Positions 8,984-16,957 of a stretch of DNA of 64,000 bases are shown here, piece after piece. Source of the stretch: Pseudomonas fluorescens (lineage in GTDB: Bacteria > Pseudomonadota > Gammaproteobacteria > Pseudomonadales > Pseudomonadaceae); the NCBI RefSeq assembly GCF_902497775.2, contig NZ_OZ024668.1:2689826-2753825 (forward strand), written 5' to 3'. A program made the translations under genes and the position numbers. The notes under the pieces were generated by a model. It did no database searches and had not been told where the DNA came from. It worked only from the letters and a program-made list of their open reading frames with translations. Position 1 is the stretch's first letter. Every line of letters starts with the position of its first letter.

Positions 8984-9661
8984 ATGCTGACCCACCCTTC
9001 TACCGTTCTGGTTTTACGTCGCCATCACTTGTTCAACCAACTGCCCGAGAAAGTCTTCGAAGGCGTCTGCGCCCTGGCCATGCTCCGGCGCCTGAGCTGT
9101 CATGACACGCTCATGCACCAGGGCGATCCGGCCAAGCGTTTCTTTTTGCTGGTCAGTGGCCAGATCAAGCTGTACCGGCTCAGCGCCGACGGCCAGGAGC
9201 ACCTGGTGGAGATCATTCAGCCGGGTCAGACCTTTGCCGAAGCGCTGCTGTTCAGCCAGGCGCGCAGCTACCCGGTGACGGCCACGGCGCTCAAGGATTG
9301 CGTGCTGATCAGCATCGACGGCGCCCACTACCGTAACGCCCTGGAAGACCAGCCGCAGGTGTGCCTGGCCATTCTGGCGAGCATGAGCATCCACCTGCAC
9401 CAACGCCTCAAGGACATCGACACCCTGACCTCGGCCAGCGCCAGCCGGCGGGTGATCAACTTCCTGTTGCAGGAGTGCGACCCGGACAGCGGCCGGCTCG
9501 AGCTGCAGATATCCAAGCGCCTGGTGGCCTCCAAGCTGGGCATCCAGCCGGAGACCTTTTCGCGCACCCTGCACCGCCTGGTCGAAAGCGGTCTGATCGC
9601 CATGGAGCGGCGTAACATCCATATCCTCGCCGCCGATGAGCTGGCCGACTATCAAGGCTAG
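8984..9661 (+). CDS. dnrE: CRP/FNR-family regulator, DnrE-like
   Basis: 225-aa transcription factor: N-terminal cyclic-nucleotide-binding-like beta-roll, long dimerisation helix, and a C-terminal HTH whose recognition segment IQPETFSRTLHRL is like that of DNR. It lacks the N-terminal cysteine cluster of ANR/FNR, so it is unlikely to carry an oxygen-sensing [4Fe-4S] cluster. It is clearly diverged from the dnr product at 18978. Its place directly after narXL matches dnrE of P. stutzeri, hence the symbol; the exact orthology is inferred. It starts at ATG 8984 with GGAGG 5 bases upstream. Confidence 0.82.
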   Translation: MLTHPSTVLVLRRHHLFNQLPEKVFEGVCALAMLRRLSCHDTLMHQGDPAKRFFLLVSGQIKLYRLSADGQEHLVEIIQPGQTFAEALLFSQARSYPVTATALKDCVLISIDGAHYRNALEDQPQVCLAILASMSIHLHQRLKDIDTLTSASASRRVINFLLQECDPDSGRLELQISKRLVASKLGIQPETFSRTLHRLVESGLIAMERRNIHILAADELADYQG

Positions 9662-9673
9662 CCGGCCCTGCCC

Positions 9674-10144
9674 TCAACTGGCCGCCAGGCCCTTGCCGGC
9701 ACGTTCCAGGTTGCGCCACAACCATATCGGCAACACCTCGGGGTCGAGGCTGTCGATCAGGTTTTTCAGGGTCAGGCCCAGCTCGGTGTCGCCTTCAATG
9801 ACCAGGCGGCGGCGGAAGAACAGCGTGTCCGGGTCCTCCTGACGGCTGGCCAGCAGGAGGAACTCGCGCCAGTTGCCACGAATGGTCACATCGGCCTTGG
9901 CCCGCTCGGCGATCTGCAGGCCATCGCGGTTGCGCGTCAGGTACCAGGTCAGGTCCAGGTCGGGGATGCGCAGGCACAGCCAGCGCCCGCGCAACAGGTC
10001 GAACTCGCCATCGCGCAGCGGCGCGGCCAGGCAGCGGTTGAGCGCCTGCTGCAAGGCCACACGCTGGATCACGAAGGGTACCTTGCGGATCAATGGCAGG
10101 ACCTTGTCGGCGCCCTTCAACAACCATTGCGAACGGTTCAGCAC
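9674..10144 (-). CDS. ubiT: Anaerobic ubiquinone accessory factor UbiT (SCP2 domain)
   Basis: 156-aa SCP2-like sterol-carrier-fold protein of the UbiT (YhbT) family, thought to bind ubiquinone intermediates for the oxygen-independent pathway. I use the GTG at 10144, preceded by GAGGAGG at good spacing; the longer frame to 10213 would run deep into ubiV. It overlaps the end of ubiV by 7 bases, as third gene of ubiU-ubiV-ubiT. It converges with dnrE, 12 bases between stops. Confidence 0.88.
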   Translation of the reverse strand: MLNRSQWLLKGADKVLPLIRKVPFVIQRVALQQALNRCLAAPLRDGEFDLLRGRWLCLRIPDLDLTWYLTRNRDGLQIAERAKADVTIRGNWREFLLLASRQEDPDTLFFRRRLVIEGDTELGLTLKNLIDSLDPEVLPIWLWRNLERAGKGLAAS

Positions 10145-11028
10145 AGGCCCACCTCCTCGACCCGCAGCATGCCCGCCTGGCCATGCCAGTAGCCGTTGCA
10201 GCCGTCGACGCACAACGGTGGCGCTTCGCCCTGGCGCACCCGGGCAAAGGCTTCGATCACCTCGGCCATGCCCTGGGCGCGTGGGCTCAGGCGCAGCAGG
10301 TCGGCGCCGCAGGCTTCAAGCCCAGGATAGTCGGCCAGCAGGTTGGTGACCTCGGCCGACATGGTCTGGATACCGTTCAGGGTGAACAGCGCCTGGCCTT
10401 CCTGGCTGCTCAGGGCCAGGCCATCGGGGTAGTTGATGCAGCAGAACTGGCAGTCATCCTTGGGCCGGTTTTCCGCCCGCGCGGTAAAGCAGCGCGCCGA
10501 ATAAGCCAGCGGCAGGTGGCCGTAGGCGAAGACTTCCAGCTGCGGCAGTGCCCGCCCGAGTTCGGTCACCTGCTCGAGCACCGCGCGAATCAGCGCGGCC
10601 GAGCACTCCACCGGCGGCACCCAGCGGATCATCCCGCAATCGAGCAGTTTCGCCACGGCGTGGCCGTTGTAGAGGTTCAGCGCCGGCCCGGCCACGAACG
10701 GCAGTTTGCGCTCGGCCAGGTAGTGCACCGCGCCCATGTCATTGGCCTCCACCAGCAATTCGCCGTTGTCGCACAGGCGGCGCAGGCTGGAGAGCTCGGA
10801 AGCGGCCTCGATCAAGGTCAGGCTCGACAGCACGATCTGCGCCGGGCTGCAGGCCTTGAGCTCGCGGCCCAGGCCCAGCCAGTGGTCGAGGTTCATGGCC
10901 CGGCGTTTCGAGCACACGGTTTCCCCCAGGTAAATCACATCCAGGGGCAAGGCCGACATCTCGCTGTAGAAACGCCCCAATTGTTCCTTGTCCCAGTAGT
11001 ACAAAACGGGTCCCAGGCTGAGCTTCAT
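10138..11028 (-). CDS. ubiV: O2-independent ubiquinone hydroxylase subunit UbiV (U32 family)
   Basis: 296-aa U32-peptidase-like protein. With UbiU it forms an Fe-S heterodimer that hydroxylates ubiquinone precursors without O2, probably using prephenate as oxygen donor (family knowledge). Cluster-ligand candidates are visible: the Cys in ETVCSKRR, CFTARAEN and DDCQFCC. The start at ATG 11028 (MKLSLGPVLYYW) is a typical UbiV N-terminus; upstream codons in the open frame lie in ubiU. It supplies quinone for the nitrate-respiring chain. Confidence 0.93.
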   Translation of the reverse strand: MKLSLGPVLYYWDKEQLGRFYSEMSALPLDVIYLGETVCSKRRAMNLDHWLGLGRELKACSPAQIVLSSLTLIEAASELSSLRRLCDNGELLVEANDMGAVHYLAERKLPFVAGPALNLYNGHAVAKLLDCGMIRWVPPVECSAALIRAVLEQVTELGRALPQLEVFAYGHLPLAYSARCFTARAENRPKDDCQFCCINYPDGLALSSQEGQALFTLNGIQTMSAEVTNLLADYPGLEACGADLLRLSPRAQGMAEVIEAFARVRQGEAPPLCVDGCNGYWHGQAGMLRVEEVGLC

Positions 11029-11038
11029 GTCCAGTCCC

Positions 11039-12034
11039 TCATTGCCATGATCGATGGTAAGCACCCAGGGTGGTCTGGCTGCCTTCGGACAGACCGGCCA
11101 GCACCCGGCGCCACTGGTCCTTGACTGTAAAGCGTTGTGGCGCCAGGCGATGGGCGTCGAGCGCGGCGCGCCAGACCTGGGTGACCTGCTCGACATAGGC
11201 CGGGCTGCGCTGCCGGCCCTCGATCTTCACCGCTTCGACGCCCATGGCGGCGAGCTCCGGCAACAGGTCGAGGGTGTCGAGGCTGGTGGGCTCCTCCAGG
11301 GCGTGGAAGCGCTTGCCGTCGACCAGGAAACGGCCCTTGCACAGGGTCGGGTAACCGGCTGGCTCGTCAGGCTGGTAGCGGTCGATCAGCACTTCGTTCA
11401 GGCGCGCGCTGAGGCCATCGGCGTCTTCGCTCCAGCGCACCGCCTTGGCCGGCGAGCAGACCCCACACAGGTTCGGCGATTCGCCGGTGATGTACGACGA
11501 CAGGTGGCAACGCCCCTCGGCCATGATGCACAGGCTGCCGAAGGCGAACACTTCGATGGGCACCGTGCTGCTGGCGGCGACCTGGCGCACCTGGGCCAGT
11601 GACAGCACCCGCGGCAGCACCGCGCGGCGGATGTTGTAGTGCTGGACGTAGAACGCCAGGGCACTGGCGTTGGTGGCCGAGCCTTGAACCGAGAGGTGCA
11701 GGTTGAGCTGCGGATGGCACTGAGCGGCGTAGCCGAGGACCCCCGGGTCAGCGGCGATCAAGGCATCGACGCCATGGTCGGCGGCGCGGTCCACCGCCCG
11801 CTGCCAGCGCTCCCAGCCCAGCGGCTGCGGGTAGGTGTTGACCGCGACATAGAGCTTGCGATTGTGCTGACGGATATGGGCGACGGCGGCGTCGAACTGC
11901 TTGTCGTCCATGTTCAGGCCGGCGAAATGCCGGGCGTTGGTGTCATCGCGAAAGCCGACATACACCGCATCGGCGCCTTGGCGCACCGCGGCTTTGAGCG
12001 CAGGCAGGTTGCCTGCCGGGCAGACCAGTTGCAT
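11039..12034 (-). CDS. ubiU: O2-independent ubiquinone hydroxylase subunit UbiU (U32 family)
   Basis: 331-aa U32-family protein starting MQLVCPAGNLPALKAAV. The conserved motif CHLSSYITGESPNLCGVC provides the iron-sulfur cysteines, and KIEGRQRSPAYV is the U32 signature region near the C-terminus. It is first gene of the ubiUVT operon, 10 bases before ubiV. An FNR-type box about 115 bases upstream suggests anaerobic induction by ANR or DNR. Confidence 0.94.
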   Translation of the reverse strand: MQLVCPAGNLPALKAAVRQGADAVYVGFRDDTNARHFAGLNMDDKQFDAAVAHIRQHNRKLYVAVNTYPQPLGWERWQRAVDRAADHGVDALIAADPGVLGYAAQCHPQLNLHLSVQGSATNASALAFYVQHYNIRRAVLPRVLSLAQVRQVAASSTVPIEVFAFGSLCIMAEGRCHLSSYITGESPNLCGVCSPAKAVRWSEDADGLSARLNEVLIDRYQPDEPAGYPTLCKGRFLVDGKRFHALEEPTSLDTLDLLPELAAMGVEAVKIEGRQRSPAYVEQVTQVWRAALDAHRLAPQRFTVKDQWRRVLAGLSEGSQTTLGAYHRSWQ

Positions 12035-12146
12035 GGGTTTTCCTCATCAAAGAAACCTATCTCCACTGGCCTGCACGGTAAAATTCGAACAGGCCCGGAG
12101 CACTGGGAAAAGCGCTGCCAGTCTAGCCAGCGCACCCAGTAGAGCC

Positions 12147-12160
12147 TTGACGGCAATCAA
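12147..12160. promoter_or_regulatory. ANR/DNR box upstream of ubiU
   Basis: TTGACGGCAATCAA, one change from TTGAT-N4-ATCAA. It lies 113-126 bases before ubiU and just before the end of moeA, in the 132-base gap between them. The identical 14-mer recurs at 37837 before a membrane-protein gene. Confidence 0.72.
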
Positions 12161-12166
12161 GGTCGC

Positions 12167-13402
12167 TCACTGCATCAGCTCGGCAAATGACAGGAACTGC
12201 ACAGTGTCGTGCTTGTGCACCTGCTGCTCGCACTCCACCACGGCCAGGCCATCGGCCCAGCAGGCGGCGCTGAGCATCGCCGAGCTTTGCTGCGGGTGCA
12301 GTTGCACGCTGGACTGGCCGTTGGCCTCGGGCAGCAAGCGCGCCCGCAGGTACTGGCGGCGCTTGTTGCGCTGCAGCCAGTCAAAACCCGCCGGCAACGC
12401 CACAGGCCGTGGCAGCACATCGCGCACGCCCTGGGCCCGCAGCAGGAAGGGCCGTACCACCACCAGGGCGGTGATCAGCGCCGCCGCCGGGTTGCCCGGC
12501 ATGCCGATCCACGGCCGGCCCGCCACTTCGCCAAAGGCCAGGGGCTTGCCCGGCTGGATCGCCAGGCGCCAGAAGTCGACACTGCCCAGGTCCTGGATGG
12601 CCTGCTTGAGGTGGTCTTCCTCGCCCACCGAAACGCCGCCGGACGTCAGCAGCAGGTCGCACTCGGCCGCCGCCAGGTTCAGCGCATGCTTGCTGGCCGC
12701 CAGTTCGTCGACCATCACCCCGTAGTCATGCACCTCGACGCCCCAGCCCTGCAACAGGGCTGTCAGGCAATAGCGGTTGCTGTTGTAGATCTGTCCTGGC
12801 GCCAGGGGTTGGCCGGGCTCACGCAATTCATCGCCACTGCTCAGCAGGCCGATGCGCAATGGCCGATGGACTTCGACCCAGGCCACGCCAGCAGCGGCCA
12901 GCAGGCCCAGCTCCTGGGCGCGCAGGCGCTTGCCGGCTTGCAGCAGCAGATGGCCTTCGCGCACCTCTTCGCCGGCCTTGCGCACATGCTCGCCAAGGCT
13001 CGCGGCCGGCAGCCAGACCTGCTCGCCGTCAACCCGACACAGCTCCTGGGGGGCGACCGTGTCGGCGCCCGGCGGCAACGGTGCGCCGGTGAAAATCCGT
13101 ACCACCTGCCCCGGCTGCAACGCGGTGCTGGCCTGCTGGCCGGCGGCGATACGCCCGGCCAGGATCAGGCAACCACCGGCGGCGGGCAGGTCGGCCGCCC
13201 TGAAGGCAAAACCGTCCATGGCGCTGTTGTCCCAGCCCGGCAGGCTGCGCGGGGCATGAAGATCAGTGGCCAGCACGCGGCCCAGGGCTTTCTCCAGCAG
13301 TACCATCTGCACCGCTGGCGCGGGGGGCGCCTGCTCAAGCAAATGGCGGATGGCCTGATCGACCGGAATCAACCTGCCACTGTCGCAGACCCGCCCGCTC
13401 AT
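12167..13402 (-). CDS. moeA: Molybdopterin molybdenumtransferase MoeA
   Basis: 411-aa MoeA, which inserts molybdate into adenylylated molybdopterin to make Mo-cofactor for enzymes such as NarG. Motifs seen: PGWDNSAMDGFAFR near the N-terminus, GDELREPG, IYNSNRY, LTSGGVSVGEEDH and GMPGNPAAA. I use ATG 13402, which overlaps the moaB stop by 4 bases; the upstream frame to 13552 is inside moaB. The moaB-moeA pair next to nitrate reductase genes points to a dedicated Mo-cofactor supply for anaerobic nitrate respiration. Confidence 0.94.
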   Translation of the reverse strand: MSGRVCDSGRLIPVDQAIRHLLEQAPPAPAVQMVLLEKALGRVLATDLHAPRSLPGWDNSAMDGFAFRAADLPAAGGCLILAGRIAAGQQASTALQPGQVVRIFTGAPLPPGADTVAPQELCRVDGEQVWLPAASLGEHVRKAGEEVREGHLLLQAGKRLRAQELGLLAAAGVAWVEVHRPLRIGLLSSGDELREPGQPLAPGQIYNSNRYCLTALLQGWGVEVHDYGVMVDELAASKHALNLAAAECDLLLTSGGVSVGEEDHLKQAIQDLGSVDFWRLAIQPGKPLAFGEVAGRPWIGMPGNPAAALITALVVVRPFLLRAQGVRDVLPRPVALPAGFDWLQRNKRRQYLRARLLPEANGQSSVQLHPQQSSAMLSAACWADGLAVVECEQQVHKHDTVQFLSFAELMQ

Positions 13403-13953
13403 GGCCGTGCTCCACAAGCCTCGATAGCCTGCGCGGCCTGGGCCTTGAGGTGCGGGGCGAAATTGCACGGGCCGGTGCGGCTGTCGAGCTGGCTGTTGAG
13501 GATCTGCGTCCAGGCCGTGCGACACGCGCCGGGCGAACCCGGCACGCAACACACCAGCACGCCATTGCTCATGCCGGCCAGGGCGCGGGACTGCAGGCTG
13601 GACATGCCGATTTCGGCCAGCGACACCTGGCGGAACAACTCGCCAAAACCTTCGACGTGCTTATCCAGCAACGGCAGCACGGCCTGCGGAGTGTTGTCGC
13701 GGGCGGTAAAACCGGTGCCGCCGGTGGTCAGTACCACCTGTACCGTGGGGTCGGCGATCCAGCGCGAGAGCGTGGCGCGGATCTGGTAGATATCGTCCTT
13801 GACCAGATCCCGGTCGACCAGCACATGCCCGGCGCCCTGCAGCAGGTCGATAAGGGTCTGCCCGGAGCTGTCGGTGTCGAAGGTGCGCGTATCGCTGATG
13901 GTCAGCACGGCGATGTTCAGGGGTTCAAACGTGCGTTGCGCCAGATGGGCCAT
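13399..13953 (-). CDS. moaB: Molybdenum cofactor biosynthesis protein MoaB
   Basis: 184-aa MoaB/MogA-fold protein (molybdopterin adenylylation or related step). Motifs: NIAVLTISDTRTFDTDSSGQ at the N-terminus, VVLTTGGTGFTARDNTP in the active site, and SNGVLVCCVPGSPGACRTAW. It overlaps moeA by 4 bases. A NarL-type 7-2-7 site 64-79 bases upstream suggests nitrate control of this small operon. Confidence 0.94.
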   Translation of the reverse strand: MAHLAQRTFEPLNIAVLTISDTRTFDTDSSGQTLIDLLQGAGHVLVDRDLVKDDIYQIRATLSRWIADPTVQVVLTTGGTGFTARDNTPQAVLPLLDKHVEGFGELFRQVSLAEIGMSSLQSRALAGMSNGVLVCCVPGSPGACRTAWTQILNSQLDSRTGPCNFAPHLKAQAAQAIEACGARP

Positions 13954-14016
13954 GGCCTGGGCTTCCCGTGAAATGTGGATGGACCCAAGCCTGAACCTAA
14001 AGCCTGGACGAACCTA

Positions 14017-14032
14017 TTCCTCGTTGGAGGTA
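14017..14032. promoter_or_regulatory. Possible NarL 7-2-7 site upstream of moaB
   Basis: TTCCTCG-TT-GGAGGTA: the right heptamer (TACCTCC) is 6 of 7 and the left 5 of 7 to TACYYMT, with the correct 2-base spacing. It lies in the 90-base moaB-pdxH gap and shares the GGAGGTA half with the dnrE-like site. Confidence 0.45.
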
Positions 14033-14043
14033 TGTCTTCAGGC

Positions 14044-14691
14044 TCAGGGCGCCAGGCGCTGGCGGCTCCACTGCCCGCCCTGGCGGCGGTAGTCGAGGCG
14101 GTCATGCAGGCGATCGGCACGGCCCTGCCAGAACTCCATGCGTTCTGGGGCCAGGCAATAGCCGCCCCAGTGCTCGGGACGGCGCAGAGGTTGTTCGACG
14201 AAGCGGCGGATGGTCTGCGCCAGCAAGGCTTGCAGCTCCTCGCGGTCGGCCAACGGCTGGCTTTGCGGCGAGGCCCAGGCACCCAGGCGGCTGGCTTCGG
14301 GGCGCGAATCGAAGTAGGCATCGGACAGCCGCGGATCGAGCCGGGTCACCGGCCCTTCAACGCGTACCTGGCGCTCCAGCCCTGGCCAGAAGAAGGTCAT
14401 CGCCGCATAGGGGTTGGCCGCCAGTTCTTGCCCTTTGGCACTCTGATAGTTGCCGAAGAAGGTAAAGCCCTGCTCGTCAAAGCCCTTGAGCAGCAACACC
14501 CGACAGTGCGGGCGGCCATCGCTGCCGACGGTGGCCAGGTGCATGCTGTTGGCCTCCACCGGCTCGCGCTCGGTCTCGCGGGCCTGCTGCAGCCACTGCG
14601 TAAACAGGGCTAGCGGCTCAAGCGGGGCTTGGGCTTCCTGCAGGCCGCCCACGGTGTAGTTGCGACGCATCTGGGCAAGGGACAACGGCAT
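14044..14691 (-). CDS. pdxH: Pyridoxamine 5'-phosphate oxidase PdxH
   Basis: 215-aa FMN-dependent PNP/PMP oxidase that makes pyridoxal 5'-phosphate. It has the normal family length and conserved blocks: [51 protein letters not shown], and the C-terminal [17 protein letters not shown]...RLAP. ATG 14691 has AGGAG 9 bases upstream. It is odd in a denitrification region because the classical reaction uses O2, yet a perfect ANR/DNR box precedes it. It could be a second copy used with low oxygen or an alternative acceptor; I cannot see the rest of the genome. Confidence 0.93.
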   Translation of the reverse strand: MPLSLAQMRRNYTVGGLQEAQAPLEPLALFTQWLQQARETEREPVEANSMHLATVGSDGRPHCRVLLLKGFDEQGFTFFGNYQSAKGQELAANPYAAMTFFWPGLERQVRVEGPVTRLDPRLSDAYFDSRPEASRLGAWASPQSQPLADREELQALLAQTIRRFVEQPLRRPEHWGGYCLAPERMEFWQGRADRLHDRLDYRRQGGQWSRQRLAP

Positions 14692-14747
14692 GGCGGTGAT
14701 CTCCTGTGTAGTTGTGCGCAGTCTGTAAGCAGCGCCACGCCCGCACC

Positions 14748-14761
14748 TTGATCACCATCAA
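14748..14761. promoter_or_regulatory. ANR/DNR box upstream of pdxH
   Basis: TTGATCACCATCAA fits TTGAT-N4-ATCAA exactly. It sits 57-70 bases before the pdxH start, in the 81-base gap after the norR stop. Confidence 0.75.
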
Positions 14762-14772
14762 CGCCAGCGGCG

Positions 14773-16293
14773 TTACTTGAGGCGCAAACGCCTGGCCAGC
14801 TTGTGCAGGTTGCTCGGATCGACCGCCAGCAAACGCGCAGCGCTGGCCCAGTTGTCGCCACTCAGGCGCAGGGCCTGGAGGATGGCCTGGCGCTGACAGG
14901 CATCGACGGCGGCGCTCAGGGAGCTAAACGCCAAGCCAGGTTGCGCCGGCGCATCCACCTGCGGCGCCAGGGCCGGTGCGCTGTCCAGATCAAGCACCTC
15001 GGGCTCCAGGCTGATGATCAGATTGCGACTGCCCTCGCGGCTCAACTGCTTGAGCGCGGCGCGGCTGATCACATGCTCAAGCTCGCGCACATTGCCCGGC
15101 CAGTGGTAAGCCAGCAGCGCCCGCTCGGCCGCCGCCGACAGGCGCAAGCCACGCAGGCCCAGGCGCGTGCGATTGAGTTCGAGAAACTGCCCGGCAATCA
15201 TCAGGACGTCGTTGCCACGCTCGCGCAGCGGTGGGATCGGCACCGGGTACACCGACAAACGATGGTACAGGTCGGCGCGAAACAGGCCGTCGCGAATGCT
15301 GTCGGGCAAGTGCCGGTTGGTGGCGGCGATGATGCGCACGTCCACATGCAGCGGCTTGTCGGCGCCCAGGCGCTGGATCTCGCCGTTCTGCAGGGTGCGC
15401 AACAGCTTGGCCTGGACGCTCAGGGGCAGCTCGCCGACTTCATCGAGAAACAGCGTGCCGCCGTTGGCCGCATCGAAGCGCCCGGCGCGGTCGCTGCTGG
15501 CGCCGGAGAACGCACCTTTGACGTGGCCGAACAGCTCGCTCTCGGCCAGGGACTCGGGCAAGGCCGCGCAGTTGACCTGGATCAGCGGCTTGTGGCTGCG
15601 TCGCGACAAGCGATGCAGACGGCGGGCGAACAGCTCTTTACCGACTCCAGTCTCGCCCAACAGCAACACCGGCAGCTCTGAATCCGCCAACACCTCCAGC
15701 TCGTTGAGCAACTGTTGCAGCACCGCGCTGTGGCCAAGAATCTCGCCCTCCTCCAGCGGACTGCGCAGGTCCTGGGGCGCGCTGCGCGACAGGCGCAGGC
15801 TGCGGCTTTCCTGCTCCAGGCGCGTGACCCGCAGGGCCGCTTCGATCTGCAGGGTGCAGCGCTTGAGCTCATCGCGGGCGTCGCTGTCGAAAGTCCCGGG
15901 CTGCAACGCATCGAGGGTGATCGCGCCCCAGACCTGGCCCTCGACATAGAGGCTGACGCCCATGCAGTCGTGCACTGCCAAAGGCTCGTGCAGCGCGGTA
16001 TCGAGCAGGCCATCGTAGGGGTCCGGCAGGCGGCTGTCGGGCTCGAACCAGGTCGGCTCGCGCGAGGCCATAATGGCGGCCAGGCGCGGATGCTGGGCGA
16101 TCACGAAGCGCCTGCCGAGGGCTTCATGGACCAGGCCGACGGTCGCCTGCGGGCGCAGGCTGTCACCCTCAAGGCGCAACAGGCCGACGGCGCCGCAGTT
16201 GAAGTATTCGCGCAGGGTTTGCACCAGGCGCTGCAAGCGCACGGCATTGGGTAACTCGACGATCAGGTCGGCGGCCAGGCTTTCACGCAACAT
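14773..16293 (-). CDS. norR: NO-responsive sigma54-dependent activator NorR
   Basis: About 506 aa. N-terminal GAF domain (non-heme iron NO sensor in the family); central AAA+ domain with Walker A GETGVGKE, the sigma54-contacting GAFSGA loop (ELFGHVKGAFSGA) and Walker B GGTLFLDEVGEL; C-terminal Fis-type HTH (NWASAARLLAVDPSNLHKLARRL). In-frame starts exist at 16305 (GTG), 16302 and 16293 (ATG). I prefer 16293 because AGAGGG is about 11 bases away, against only 2 for 16302, and it leaves the adjacent GGT-N7-ACC site just outside the coding region. It is divergent from the hemerythrin-like gene. Confidence 0.93.
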   Translation of the reverse strand: MLRESLAADLIVELPNAVRLQRLVQTLREYFNCGAVGLLRLEGDSLRPQATVGLVHEALGRRFVIAQHPRLAAIMASREPTWFEPDSRLPDPYDGLLDTALHEPLAVHDCMGVSLYVEGQVWGAITLDALQPGTFDSDARDELKRCTLQIEAALRVTRLEQESRSLRLSRSAPQDLRSPLEEGEILGHSAVLQQLLNELEVLADSELPVLLLGETGVGKELFARRLHRLSRRSHKPLIQVNCAALPESLAESELFGHVKGAFSGASSDRAGRFDAANGGTLFLDEVGELPLSVQAKLLRTLQNGEIQRLGADKPLHVDVRIIAATNRHLPDSIRDGLFRADLYHRLSVYPVPIPPLRERGNDVLMIAGQFLELNRTRLGLRGLRLSAAAERALLAYHWPGNVRELEHVISRAALKQLSREGSRNLIISLEPEVLDLDSAPALAPQVDAPAQPGLAFSSLSAAVDACQRQAILQALRLSGDNWASAARLLAVDPSNLHKLARRLRLK

Positions 16294-16350
16294 GGTAGTC
16301 ATCACCCTCTGTGGTTATCGCTACCCTGAGGTATGCGGGTAGATTTCACC
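16294..16350. promoter_or_regulatory. Cluster of three NorR-type sites (GGT-N7-ACC)
   Basis: Three 13-mers fit the published NorR consensus GGT-N7-ACC: 16294-16306, 16313-16325 and 16338-16350, with centres 19 and 25 bases apart. NorR works from tandem upstream sites. The last site ends 42 bases before the -24 GG of a sigma54-type promoter. The first abuts or overlaps the norR start, so autoregulation is possible. Confidence 0.8.
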
Positions 16351-16369
16351 ATAACCACGGCGACGGCCC

Positions 16370-16383
16370 TTGATTTCGGGCAA
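16370..16383. promoter_or_regulatory. Degenerate ANR/DNR-like box before the hemerythrin gene
   Basis: TTGATTTCGGGCAA has a perfect left half and a 3-of-5 right half of TTGAT-N4-ATCAA. It lies between the NorR sites and the sigma54-type promoter. It may be fortuitous. Confidence 0.3.
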
Positions 16384-16389
16384 GTAAAG

Positions 16390-16406
16390 CTGGCATGAGC
16401 GATGCA
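16390..16406 (+). promoter_or_regulatory. Sigma54 (-24/-12) promoter for the hemerythrin-like gene
   Basis: CTGGCATGAGCGATGCA matches YTGGCACGRNNNTTGCW at all but two fixed positions and keeps the GG-N10-GC spacing (GG 16392-16393, GC 16404-16405). With upstream NorR sites it forms a complete NO-inducible promoter. Predicted transcription begins near 16417, which rules out an ATG at 16402 and supports the start at 16447. Confidence 0.75.
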
Positions 16407-16446
16407 ATTACCCCTGGGATCCTTCGCAACCAGAGCAGGCATCCTG

Positions 16447-16896
16447 ATGAACCCGAACGAACTGATCGCCCATATCCTCTCGCGCTACCACGACCGCCAC
16501 CGCCAGCAACTGCCGGAACTGATCCGCCTGGCCCGGCGCGTGGAGCAGGTTCATGGCGGCCACGAACAGTGCCCCAACGGCCTGGCCGACCACCTGCAGG
16601 ACATGCAGCAGGAACTTGAAGGGCACATGCTCAAGGAAGAACAGGTGCTGTTCCCGATGTTGCAACGCGGCATGGGCCGCCAGGCGGGTGCGCCGATCCA
16701 GGTGATGCGCATGGAGCATGACCAGCATGGCGAGGCGCTGGCGCACCTGATGCAGCTTACCCGCGACATCTCCGCGCCGGATGGTGCGTGCAATACCTGG
16801 CGTACCCTGTACCGAGGGCTAGAGGAATTTCGCGAAGATTTGCTGCAGCACATCGAGTTGGAGAACGACGTGCTGTTCACCAACGCCTTGGCTTGA
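16447..16896 (+). CDS. Hemerythrin-like di-iron protein (NorA/DnrN/YtfE C-terminal type)
   Basis: 149-aa cytoplasmic hemerythrin-domain protein. Iron-ligand candidates: His residues in HGGHEQCP and ADHLQD, HMLKEEQVLFP (HxxxE), RMEHDQHGE and HIELENDVLF (HxxxE). NorA of Ralstonia and YtfE/DnrN are related di-iron proteins linked to NO binding and repair of nitrosative damage. Those have an additional N-terminal ScdA-type domain, absent here, so this is a short form. ATG 16447 is chosen because the sigma54 promoter places the transcript start after the upstream in-frame ATG at 16402. Divergent from norR, as expected for its target. Confidence 0.82.
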   Translation: MNPNELIAHILSRYHDRHRQQLPELIRLARRVEQVHGGHEQCPNGLADHLQDMQQELEGHMLKEEQVLFPMLQRGMGRQAGAPIQVMRMEHDQHGEALAHLMQLTRDISAPDGACNTWRTLYRGLEEFREDLLQHIELENDVLFTNALA

Positions 16897-16902
16897 TGTA
16901 CT

Positions 16903-16948
16903 GGCCTCATCGCGGGTCAAGTCGAGGCGTCGCACCGCCGCTCCCACC
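16903..16948. repeat. REP-like palindromic element
   Basis: GGCCTCATCGCGGGTCAA followed by an imperfect complement ending CCGCTCCCACC resembles Pseudomonas REP elements. It lies between the convergent hemerythrin and CopD-like genes, the usual REP location, and may serve as a bidirectional end signal. Confidence 0.5.
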
Positions 16949-16957
16949 GAGGCGTAG

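Noticed and set aside
16402..16446. Upstream ATG for the hemerythrin-like gene
   Set aside because: It lies inside the -12 element of the sigma54 promoter, before the predicted transcript start, and has no good ribosome site.
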